Assembly: GCF_027889715.1 (NCBI RefSeq)
Contig: NZ_JAPJZH010000004.1
Location: forward strand, 1 to 64,000
Reading direction: 5' to 3'
Source of the DNA: Allohoeflea poritis
GTDB lineage: Bacteria; Pseudomonadota; Alphaproteobacteria; Rhizobiales; Rhizobiaceae
DNA: 64,000 nt
The stretch's first letter is position 1. Each line of letters starts with the position of its first letter. Of the stretch, positions 48,890 through 56,256 are shown piece after piece. Both the position numbers and the translations under genes were made by a program. The notes below the pieces were generated by a model. The model was not told the origin of the DNA. It saw only the letters and a program-made list of their open reading frames with translations, and searched no databases.

Positions 48890-48924
48890 CACATGTTCCT
48901 AATATTGCCCGTAGGGAACATGTG
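48890..48924. repeat. 10-bp inverted repeat downstream of EF-hand gene
   Basis: CACATGTTCC (48890-48899) and GGAACATGTG (48915-48924) pair exactly across a 15-nt loop. It lies 16 nt beyond the EF-hand stop codon and may stabilise the transcript's 3' end. It has no T-tract, so it is not a terminator by itself. Confidence 0.5.
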
Positions 48925-48940
48925 AGAGGGGTAGCGCCAA

Positions 48941-49165
48941 TTACTGGCTGGCCAACGCTTCGTATTCGGCTACCGTGAGGACCCCGTCCCCGTTGCTGTC
49001 TGCCGCCGCTACGGCGTCAGGTGAGACTTCCGGCAGTGCTGCCGCTGCTTCTTCCATCGTCACTGCGCCATTGCCATCGGCATCGGCGGTGTTGAAATCG
49101 ACCATCGCGGCCGAAGCGGCCATCGAGAATGTCGAAAGGCCCATCGCCAAAAGAAGCTTCTTCAT
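48941..49165 (-). CDS. Small exported EF-hand protein
   Basis: 74 aa. A signal peptide (MKKLLLAMGLSTFSMAASA) is followed by two calcium loops: DADGNGAVTMEE and DSNGDGVLTVAE. Both have acidic or polar residues at loop positions 1, 3, 5 and a final Glu. A pair of EF-hands in about 55 mature residues suggests a periplasmic Ca2+ binder. Partner unknown. AAGGAG precedes the ATG by 8 nt. Short exported EF-hand proteins of this design recur in rhizobia. Confidence 0.85.
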   Translation of the reverse strand: MKKLLLAMGLSTFSMAASAAMVDFNTADADGNGAVTMEEAAAALPEVSPDAVAAADSNGDGVLTVAEYEALASQ

Positions 49166-49497
49166 CGGTACTCTCCTTGTACTTTACAGAACGGATCAAA
49201 CTGCTTGGGAGGCGATCCGTCCGCCCGGCCCCGCCGGACAGGGAAAAGACTGGCCCCGATTTGTGGTTTCAAATGGGAGGAAAAAAGGCCCGTTCAGGAT
49301 CATTTCTGGACAAAACTAAGGGTAACCGTGATTAATATAACTTGTTGAAATATTTGGGTTACTAACCAAAGTTGAAGACCTTTCAACACCCGGTTGGACC
49401 GCCCGTCTAAGCTGCGGAAATGGCAGTATAATTCAACGGCGAACGGATGACGTCCTGTGAATTGACACGGGCTGCGGCCAGGGGCAGGATTCGCCCC
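49166..49497. other. 332-bp intergenic region, no gene recognised
   Basis: Divergent region between the EF-hand gene and ogt. It holds the EF-hand ribosome site (GGAGAGTACCG on the minus strand) and an AT-rich stretch around 49315-49370, the likely promoter zone. The near-palindrome TTTGGGTTACTAACCAAA is at about 49352-49369. No conserved frame on either strand. Confidence 0.5.
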
Positions 49498-50022
49498 ATG
49501 ACGAATCTCTCGCAAGCCGCCTCCCCCGACCCGTCGGCCCCAGCAAATACGGTCGAACATGTCGCTCATGTGGAGACGCCCATCGGCCTTGTCGTCGTCA
49601 TTGCGCGCGACGGGCGGATCACACGGCTCCTGTGGGGTCGCGAGACGTCGGATTACACGCCGACGGAAGAGACCGAACTACTGCGCGAGGCGGCCCGGCA
49701 GCTTGTCGACTATTTCGACGGCAAGCGCACCCGGTTCGACCTGCCGCTGGAACTCTCGAGCAGTCCTTTCGAACGCCAGGTGCAGGAAAAGATGCTTGCC
49801 ATTCCCTATGGCGAGACGCGCACCTATGGCGACATCGCGAAAGAGCTCGACACCTATGGCCAGCCGGTCGGCCAGGCCTGCGGCGCCAACGGGATCCCAA
49901 TCATCGTTCCGTGCCACCGGGTGCTTTCGGCTACCGGCCTCGGCGGCTTTTCCGGCGCCGGCGGCGTTGAGACGAAAATCCAGCTGCTCAAGCACGAAGG
50001 CGGCTTCCCGTTCCTGCTCTGA
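49498..50022 (+). CDS. ogt: Methylated-DNA-protein-cysteine methyltransferase
   Basis: 174 aa. Single-turnover repair of O6-alkylguanine. Acceptor motif IIVPCHRVLSATGLGGFSGAGG; helix FERQVQEKMLAIPYGETRTYGDIAKEL with the arginine finger region; N-terminal AHVETPIGLVVVIARDG. The start at 49498 has AGGA about 8-9 nt upstream; an ATG at 49447 would add 17 non-conserved residues. It is the last core gene before the island's tRNA target. Second alkyltransferase of the window besides the Ada-like protein at 5382. Confidence 0.93.
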   Translation: MTNLSQAASPDPSAPANTVEHVAHVETPIGLVVVIARDGRITRLLWGRETSDYTPTEETELLREAARQLVDYFDGKRTRFDLPLELSSSPFERQVQEKMLAIPYGETRTYGDIAKELDTYGQPVGQACGANGIPIIVPCHRVLSATGLGGFSGAGGVETKIQLLKHEGGFPFLL

Positions 50023-50099
50023 CGCCGGCCGCGCGGCCGCCAAATAAACCATTGACAGAAACCGGCCACCGCCTTACATCACGCCGGCACGATTTGATT

Positions 50100-50186
50100 G
50101 CCCAGATGGCGGAATTGGTAGACGCGCCAGCTTCAGGTGCTGGTGACCGCAAGGTCGTGGAGGTTCGAGTCCTCTTCTGGGCACCA
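50100..50186 (+). tRNA. tRNA-Leu (anticodon CAG), probable island attachment site
   Basis: Class II tRNA: acceptor GCCCAGA/TCTGGGC, discriminator A and encoded CCA, D-arm GGCGGAATTGGTAGAC, anticodon stem-loop CCAGC-TTCAGGT-GCTGG giving CAG, variable arm, GGTTCGAGTCC T-arm. It decodes CUG. A tyrosine integrase begins 156 nt downstream, the usual picture of integration into the tRNA 3' end. No second copy of the 3' end (GAGTCCTCTTCTGGGCACCA) was seen to 64000. Confidence 0.97.
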
Positions 50187-50265
50187 CTCATCCTTCTCAT
50201 AGCTGCTCTTATCGATTGATTTTTAAGCATTTTTGTGCTGTTCTGTTGAACATAGCAAAACATGC

Positions 50266-50339
50266 GATACCCCCATTTCGCCCAAGATTCTGGGGTACGG
50301 ATTTGGGGTATCCGCAGCAAATATGTGAAAGGATACCCC
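50266..50339. promoter_or_regulatory. Cluster of GATACCCC motifs before the integrase
   Basis: GATACCCC at 50266, GGGGTA at 50292, GGGGTATCC at 50305-50313 and GGATACCCC at 50331-50339 lie in mixed orientation within 74 bp. The last two form an exact 9-bp inverted repeat with a 17-nt gap, ending 2 nt before the int start. They could be integrase arm sites or an operator of int. Confidence 0.5.
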
Positions 50340-50341
50340 AC

Positions 50342-51526
50342 TTGGCCCTTTCCGAGTTCGCAATTCGCAAGGCCAAACCCAGCGAAAAGCCATACAAAAT
50401 GTATGATGCGCTCGGATTGTTCCTTATGGTCAATCCCGGCGGTTCAAAACTGTGGCGGCAAAAATATTCCTATATGGGCAAAGAGCGGCTGCTAAGCCTC
50501 GGCGCGTATCCAGCTGTCTCCCTCGCAAAGGCCAGACGAAAGCGGGATGAAACACGCGAACTTCTTGCCGAAGGCACCGATCCGGCGGCACAAAAGAAAC
50601 TTGATAAATTGGAAGCTGAATTGGCTTCCCGGACTACATTCAAACTGGTCGCTGAAGAATATATCGAAAGCATGTCGGAGCGTGAGTTGGCGCCGGCGAC
50701 GATGCGTAAGAAGAGATGGTACTTGCTGGACCTTGCTAAGCCCATCCATAACAGACCGATCAACGACATCACATCTGCCGAACTTCTGTACCTCCTGAAG
50801 AGCATCGAAAAAAGTGGGCGACGAGAGACCGCCAAAAAGATGCGCGGGGCATTGTCGGGAGTATTCCGTTTGGCCATCGTTACGTTGCGAGCTGAGAATG
50901 ACCCCACATTTCCACTGCGGGATGCTCTGCTACCACCTAAGGTTACCGGCCGTGCAGCAATCACCGATGAAAAGCAGTTCGGGAAATTGCTGCACAGCTT
51001 TGATGAATTCACTGGCTGGCAGATTATCGTGGACGCCATGCGATTTCAGATACTCACTATGACACGCCCCGGGGAAACCAGAGGCGCTAAGAAAGGTGAG
51101 TTTGATCTGGAGAAACGGGTTTGGAGCATTCCGGCAGAACGCATGAAGATGCGCCGTGAACACAAGGTGCCGTTGTCCAAGCAGGCAATGGCGATTGTGG
51201 AAGCAAACTGGCCGACGATCGATGGTGTGGAATTGTTGTTCCCGTCGCTGGTTTCAAACCGCAAATGGCTCTCTGAAAATGCATTCAATTCTGCTCTTAG
51301 GCGAATGGGATGGTCGAAGGAAGAAGTCACTGCCCATGGCTTCCGAGTGACCGCTAGCACCATACTCAATGAACGGGGACATGATCCAGACGTAATCGAA
51401 GCCGCGCTTGCTCATCAGGATAAGAATGTAATTCGGAGAACATACAACCGCTCGACGTACTGGGATCAGCGAGTTGAGCTTATGCAAATATGGGCGGATC
51501 TACTGGATGAATTTCAAGAGGATTAG
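50342..51526 (+). CDS. P4-type tyrosine integrase (TTG start)
   Basis: 394 aa. The TTG at 50342 (AAGGA upstream) gives the family N-terminus ALSEFAIRKAKPSEKPYKMYD, the arm-binding DUF4102 domain. A SAM-like core-binding domain follows (FKLVAEEYIESMSERELAPATM). The catalytic domain holds Arg in MTRPGETRGAKKGEF, HGFR (His-x2-Arg), a late HQDKN, and the nucleophile Tyr in RRTYNRSTYWDQR. Such integrases catalyse site-specific recombination at tRNA genes. The AlpA-type protein at 55288 could be its directionality factor. Confidence 0.93.
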   Translation: MALSEFAIRKAKPSEKPYKMYDALGLFLMVNPGGSKLWRQKYSYMGKERLLSLGAYPAVSLAKARRKRDETRELLAEGTDPAAQKKLDKLEAELASRTTFKLVAEEYIESMSERELAPATMRKKRWYLLDLAKPIHNRPINDITSAELLYLLKSIEKSGRRETAKKMRGALSGVFRLAIVTLRAENDPTFPLRDALLPPKVTGRAAITDEKQFGKLLHSFDEFTGWQIIVDAMRFQILTMTRPGETRGAKKGEFDLEKRVWSIPAERMKMRREHKVPLSKQAMAIVEANWPTIDGVELLFPSLVSNRKWLSENAFNSALRRMGWSKEEVTAHGFRVTASTILNERGHDPDVIEAALAHQDKNVIRRTYNRSTYWDQRVELMQIWADLLDEFQED

Positions 51527-51789
51527 TTACACAAACCAGAGATTTCAGTTTGGCTGCAAACAGCCCGTCGCGCCTGCAATGTAGTTACACAAGGTGAGCA
51601 GCAAAAGTAGATATTCTGCCAACCAAGACGACTCAATCGATTGGACCACGTGGCTTGAGGCGATTGGTCACAGATGGACTTGGACATCTTCCAATGCAAA
51701 TGAGACCGTTTGAAATCCGTCGGATTAACCGAATATTATGTGGTTCACGCCAACAACTTACGCTAGAATCGGGGCAATGGAGGGTGTTC

Positions 51790-52776
51790 ATGGCTCGTGG
51801 TGAACTAATGAAAAAGTTATTGCTCAACTATGGGCGGGACAAGGAGTTTCGGTCCGTCGTAGAGCAAATCATTGTCGAAGAAGAAAAAAAGAACAATAAG
51901 GTGCTGGCACGCGGTCTTCGCAAGGCACTCGATACGGTTGCAAGCACGCAAGAACCAAAAAACCTTAGCAGGCTGGTCCCGTTTCCCGATGAAGCGAACG
52001 AGTTTATTCAGCGCGTCGAACCTCGCTACAGCCCGCAAGACATTCAGTTGAGTGCGGAGAACATTAGTCTCTTCAAGGGCCTGATCGATGAATTCCGCAA
52101 GTCTGACCTTATCAAGCGACACGGCCTGCCCGTGCGATCGAAGCTGCTGTTTTGTGGCCCGCCAGGAACTGGTAAGACGTTGTGCGCCGAGATATTCGCT
52201 GGCCAACTCGGACTACCTTTCTTCCACGTTAAGCTTGACCGACTAATCTCCTCATTCCTAGGCGAGACAGCCACAAACATCCGAAAAACATTTGAATTTG
52301 CACGCAGGCAGCCGTGTGTTCTCTTTTTTGACGAATTCGATGCAATCGCCCGTTCCCGCGAGGAAGGAAGTGATCACAGTGAGTTGAGACGCGTCGTGAA
52401 TTCACTTCTCATCTTTATCGATCAGATACAGCCAGGCGGTTTTCTGATAGCGGCAACAAATTTGGATGGGCAGCTTGACCCCGCCCTATGGCGCCGTTTC
52501 GACGAGGTTGTGTGGTTCGATCACCCTGACGAAACAATGACACGGAAGTACCTCACGAACGCACTCAAGAATTCGAAACTTGATTTCGAGATCGAAGATA
52601 TGGTGCAGGGCACTATGGATTATTCCTATGCAGAGCTTGAGAAGATCTGCAATCAGGCAAAAAAACTATCTCTTCTAGATCGCAGAAAATCCATCTCAAA
52701 AAAGCATTTCCGTGACGCCATTCGCTACGCTGACCGGCGCAGAATGCGCATTCGCAAATTAACCAGCAAGCCGTGA
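51790..52776 (+). CDS. AAA+ ATPase, partner of the S8 protease
   Basis: 328 aa. The helical N-terminal part (residues 1 to about 85; MARGELMKKLLLNYGRDKEF) is followed by an AAA+ module of the classic FtsH/spastin-like type: Walker A GPPGTGKT (123-130), pore-like loop region FLGET (156-160), Walker B VLFFDEFDA (177-185), sensor 1 AATN (221-224), and arginines in ALWRRFD (232-238). A small lid domain closes it. Start has GGAGGG upstream. It is 8 nt from the S8 gene, so the two form one transcription unit. AAA+/S8 pairs occur in many mobile regions; a defence or regulated-proteolysis role is inference. Confidence 0.85.
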   Translation: MARGELMKKLLLNYGRDKEFRSVVEQIIVEEEKKNNKVLARGLRKALDTVASTQEPKNLSRLVPFPDEANEFIQRVEPRYSPQDIQLSAENISLFKGLIDEFRKSDLIKRHGLPVRSKLLFCGPPGTGKTLCAEIFAGQLGLPFFHVKLDRLISSFLGETATNIRKTFEFARRQPCVLFFDEFDAIARSREEGSDHSELRRVVNSLLIFIDQIQPGGFLIAATNLDGQLDPALWRRFDEVVWFDHPDETMTRKYLTNALKNSKLDFEIEDMVQGTMDYSYAELEKICNQAKKLSLLDRRKSISKKHFRDAIRYADRRRMRIRKLTSKP

Positions 52777-52784
52777 GATGAACT

Positions 52785-55124
52785 TTGGCTCAACACCAAC
52801 ACCTGCCTTTGGTGCGCCTTCCCCAGAATTTTGAACGACGAAAAACAGGAAGAGCGCCTGCAGCTCCGCACCGTGGCAGTGGGCATGGACGTCGCGTTCG
52901 GCAGGAAGTGGACACAGTTATCCAGCAACAAAGGGCGCAGCAACGGCCCCCGCGTTTTGTGGATCCTGCGCTAATCCTTCGCGTTCAAATGAGCGGTCTT
53001 ACGATGGAGCAGGATTGGGAGGGCCTCGGCCTAACGGTCCTATCTACAGATGACGACAACACTCTTGTGCTCTTCGCCTCGACTGACGACTTGGAAGACT
53101 TCCGCGCACGACTCGATGCATATGACGGTCCCATCCCAGACGGTCAGCAAAATCGTAGATATGCCGGATTCATCGATCGAATCGGCGATGTCGGAACGAT
53201 TGAGCCGAGAGATCGTCTTGGCGTCCGTGCGAAAGAAGAGGGGTTTGTTGAAGTCGATGATTTCCAAGACGACACCGAATATGTCATCGACATAGAGCTT
53301 TGGGAATTTGGTCCACAGGCCGCACGGCGCGCACTTGCCGAACTTATCATCGAGTGGGTTGAGGATCAGGATGGCGAACTCTATGACCACTACAGCGGGC
53401 CTTCGATCACGATCATCCGCGTTAACGCCCGTGGAAGCATAATTCTCCCCATTCTGGCAATACCTCAGGTCGCTTTCGTGGACTTTCCACCTGTGCCGGA
53501 CATTACCACCGATCCACCGGAGGAATTTGTGATCGATGATGTGCCGCCTGTCGCGGCACTACCAGACGATCTTCCGGTTATTGCGGTTCTCGACACGGGT
53601 GTGAACGACCATCCACTGCTTGTCGATACTATTGTCGTGCGGGAAGCCTTTCCAGCAGAACTCGGACAAGCGGACGTGAACGGCCACGGGACGGCGGTTG
53701 CAGGAGTGGCCGTATTTGGCGATCTGCGAAACCAACTCGATGAACCTGAGCTTCAACCAGCTGCGCGAATCATTTCAGCCAAAGTCGTCACTGACCAAGC
53801 ACAATTCTATGATCGACGTACCTTGCCCACGCAGATGCGTATTGCAATAGAACGGCTGAGACAGGACTACGATTGCCGAATCTTTGTTCTTTCGCTTGGG
53901 GACATCAAGGCGAAATTCGAGCGTGGTCGCGTCGGGCCATGGGCTGCGACATTGGACGAGCTAGCACGCGAGCTCGATATCCTTATTCTTGTCTCCGCAG
54001 GCAACCGAGACCCACGTGGTGGCACGCGGCTCGAACAGGCAATCACACAGTATCCCCAATACCTTCTCGAAAACGGTAATCGTATTTGCGAACCTGCTGG
54101 GGCCGTGAATGCACTTACTGTCGGTTCGATCGCGCACTCAAACGGTCTCGGACCACAGCATCTGTTCGATGCGCATACTCAAGCCATTACCGAACCTGGT
54201 GAGCCCTCTCCTTTTTCCAGATCAGGACCTGGCGCAGGCGGCATCAAAAAGCCTGACTTCGTGGATTATGGCGGCACACTCGTCTTCGATGGTGTTGCGG
54301 CGCGTCTGCAGCGTGCCCCCACCCTACCAAATGCTGGGCTGCTGACAACCAATGCGGATTTCCTTCGGCAAGCGCTTGTTAGCAAAACCGGAACATCATT
54401 CTCTGCTCCGCATCTCGCAAACAAAGCTGCAAAAATCTTGCGTTATCATCCGGGCGCATCTGCCAATCTGTTGAAAGCACTTATGGCAAGCTCTGCAAGA
54501 GTGCCGGAAGCGGCCTTACGCCGCTTGAATGGCGTGCCTGAGACTGAACAGGATCAGATCTACGGCAACGGTTTGGTATATCCGGCCACAGCCGCTTTTT
54601 CCGATGACCACCGAGTGGTTCTATACGCCGAGGACAGCCTTGGCATAGACCAATTTGCCGTCTATCACGTGCCAATACCCGCTGAGTTCCAAGGTATCGG
54701 GCGTCGCTGGATCCATGTGTCCTTGGCGTTCGATCCTCCTGTGAAACGCACCCGCGCAGAATATGTCGGGACACGTATGAACTATCGTTTGATACGAGGA
54801 TGTCCGGTCGACGACGTGTTTGAGCATTTCCGCACTCACGCCGGAGAAGATACGAGCGCTCCAGACATCGACAGCAAGTACAATTGTGCATTGAAGCCGG
54901 GGCCCATGCGCCGAGACCGCAATACTTTGCAAACCTCAAGCGTGAAATTCGCGCAAGCAACATCGCAATATGGGGCAGACTATTATCTTGTGGTGCGTTG
55001 TGTTGGAGGATGGGCAGCGGAACAAGAACTCCGGCAGAACTATGCTGTTGTCGTGGAGCTAGAGCACGAAGACCAACTTCAGCTTTACGCTCGGATACGG
55101 CAGCGCGCGCGCCTACGCACTTAA
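52785..55124 (+). CDS. Subtilisin-like (S8) serine protease with N-terminal domain
   Basis: 779 aa, TTG start. Triad: Asp270 (VIAVLDTGVNDHP), His301 (NGHGTAVAGV), Ser538 (KTGTSFSAPHLA), with oxyanion Asn407 (VSAGNRDP). No signal peptide, so an intracellular subtilase. The N-terminal 260 residues are not catalytic (DDLEDFRARLDAYDG; RALAELIIEWVEDQDG) and could be a sensor or inhibitory prodomain-like part. The C-terminal 220 residues form a further beta-rich domain. All catalytic residues are intact. It probably acts with the upstream AAA+ protein. Confidence 0.88.
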   Translation: MAQHQHLPLVRLPQNFERRKTGRAPAAPHRGSGHGRRVRQEVDTVIQQQRAQQRPPRFVDPALILRVQMSGLTMEQDWEGLGLTVLSTDDDNTLVLFASTDDLEDFRARLDAYDGPIPDGQQNRRYAGFIDRIGDVGTIEPRDRLGVRAKEEGFVEVDDFQDDTEYVIDIELWEFGPQAARRALAELIIEWVEDQDGELYDHYSGPSITIIRVNARGSIILPILAIPQVAFVDFPPVPDITTDPPEEFVIDDVPPVAALPDDLPVIAVLDTGVNDHPLLVDTIVVREAFPAELGQADVNGHGTAVAGVAVFGDLRNQLDEPELQPAARIISAKVVTDQAQFYDRRTLPTQMRIAIERLRQDYDCRIFVLSLGDIKAKFERGRVGPWAATLDELARELDILILVSAGNRDPRGGTRLEQAITQYPQYLLENGNRICEPAGAVNALTVGSIAHSNGLGPQHLFDAHTQAITEPGEPSPFSRSGPGAGGIKKPDFVDYGGTLVFDGVAARLQRAPTLPNAGLLTTNADFLRQALVSKTGTSFSAPHLANKAAKILRYHPGASANLLKALMASSARVPEAALRRLNGVPETEQDQIYGNGLVYPATAAFSDDHRVVLYAEDSLGIDQFAVYHVPIPAEFQGIGRRWIHVSLAFDPPVKRTRAEYVGTRMNYRLIRGCPVDDVFEHFRTHAGEDTSAPDIDSKYNCALKPGPMRRDRNTLQTSSVKFAQATSQYGADYYLVVRCVGGWAAEQELRQNYAVVVELEHEDQLQLYARIRQRARLRT

Positions 55125-55251
55125 GTTCTGTCGATACTTGTTGGGCGTACTAAGCCAACATGATCACTAACTCGATTTGCAAGTGTCTCCAAAATTTTAC
55201 CCTTTCTGTTGATCTGCTACATTCCCTTCACCCTAGGGCATCAACCCCGGG

Positions 55252-55279
55252 GCATCGCGATGCTCCTCAACTTGAGGAG
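55252..55279. promoter_or_regulatory. Two perfect palindromes on the alpA leader
   Basis: GCATCGCGATGC (55252-55263) is a 12-bp perfect palindrome. CTCCTCAA and TTGAGGAG (55263-55270, 55272-55279) are an exact inverted repeat around one C, and the second arm contains the AGGAG ribosome site of the AlpA-type gene. An operator for self-regulation, or occlusion of the ribosome site, is possible. Confidence 0.5.
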
Positions 55280-55287
55280 TATTCGTG

Positions 55288-55476
55288 ATGAAACTGTTGA
55301 GCAAGCGTCAAGTGAAGGAGATGGTTCTGTATTCTCCCCAACACATTGCGCGCCTGGAGGCTGCCGGCCAATTCCCCAAGAGGGTACAGCTGGGCTGCAA
55401 CCGGGTCGGATGGATTGAGGAGGAAGTGCTGGACTGGCTCCAGGAACGCATCGACGCCCGTGATCAACAAGTCTGA
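55288..55476 (+). CDS. AlpA-family DNA-binding regulator / excisionase
   Basis: 62 aa. MKLLSKRQVKEMVLYSPQHIARLEAAGQFPKR shows the winged HTH of the AlpA family, and RVGWIEEEVLDWLQERI is the characteristic tail. AlpA proteins activate int or serve as excisionase-like factors in P4-type islands. The ATG at 55288 has AGGAG 8 nt upstream; a GTG immediately before it is also possible. A strong terminator follows 20 nt after the stop. Confidence 0.88.
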   Translation: MKLLSKRQVKEMVLYSPQHIARLEAAGQFPKRVQLGCNRVGWIEEEVLDWLQERIDARDQQV

Positions 55477-55495
55477 CTCTCCTTTGGTGAGAGCG

Positions 55496-55529
55496 AAGAG
55501 GACTGGTGGTAACACCAGTCCTCTTTTTT
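55496..55529 (+). terminator. Strong intrinsic terminator after alpA
   Basis: AAGAGGACTGGTG and CACCAGTCCTCTT pair exactly (13 bp) around GTAA, followed by TTTT. It isolates the AlpA-type gene from the downstream transfer-like genes. Confidence 0.92.
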
Positions 55530-55704
55530 GTTTCGACTGTTTTTCTTGGGGGATAGGCAGGGGGATACGGTATCCCCAAGCATTCAACAGTTATTCCGAT
55601 CCTCATTGTTGCCTATAGTTGAACATAGCGGTACTTTTCAACCTGGAGAAAGTGTCAGGAATCACAGAGAAACAAACGGTTTCTTTGCCGGGCGGGAGGG
55701 TGGA

Positions 55705-56256
55705 ATGAATCTATTACTCGATCGGGATCAGAATGCCGCTTCGATCTTTTCGCTGATACCATTACGAGTTGGTAGCGGGGTGACCTTTACACTTCACGCG
55801 ACTCTCGAGCTTGACCAGGAAGAAGAAGCGCTGCTTCAGAAATACAATCTGACCAAAGCGCCATTGGTGATCAGTGATCCGATCGAGGATCTCAAGCAAA
55901 GTTTCCGTCCGGCCTTGTTTCTTGGCCTGATAACTTTCGTGGTCATCTGGTTTATTGCCAGTTTTTCAACTGCCCTGGGACTGGCGATCCTAGTGACACT
56001 CGTAATGACTGGAGTTTATTTCAAGACACTGCGTGAGCAGATCATCGTCAGCGAGCTGCTGACAGGTGGCCGCAAGTTCCGTTGTGATAGCATCGTCGCG
56101 CTGATCGAAAAGGAAGCCTATCTTGAATATATCTGCGGCTTCCTGCGGCAGGTCCTTGAAAGTGCTAAACACTGGCATGACCGTGAGGCGCTTCCAATTC
56201 CGCCGCTGAAAAAAGAAGAAGCCAAGCAGGCCGTATTAAAGGCACTACATAGATGA
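55705..56256 (+). CDS. Membrane protein of the mobilisation module
   Basis: 183 aa. Soluble N-terminal 70 residues, then two hydrophobic segments (ALFLGLITFVVIWFIASF and LGLAILVTLVMTGVYF, residues about 74-110), then a charged helical tail ending LKKEEAKQAVLKALHR. GGGAGGG precedes the ATG. Its stop overlaps the VirD4-like gene start (ATGA), suggesting that the two proteins work together. This could be a membrane anchor for the ATPase, as small partners of coupling proteins are; the family is not recognised. Confidence 0.7.
   Translation: MNLLLDRDQNAASIFSLIPLRVGSGVTFTLHATLELDQEEEALLQKYNLTKAPLVISDPIEDLKQSFRPALFLGLITFVVIWFIASFSTALGLAILVTLVMTGVYFKTLREQIIVSELLTGGRKFRCDSIVALIEKEAYLEYICGFLRQVLESAKHWHDREALPIPPLKKEEAKQAVLKALHR

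Noticed and set aside
51524-51592. 11-bp direct repeat TAGTTACACAA after int (51524 and 51582)
   Set aside because: Short, not near any other signal; may be chance in AT-richer island DNA.
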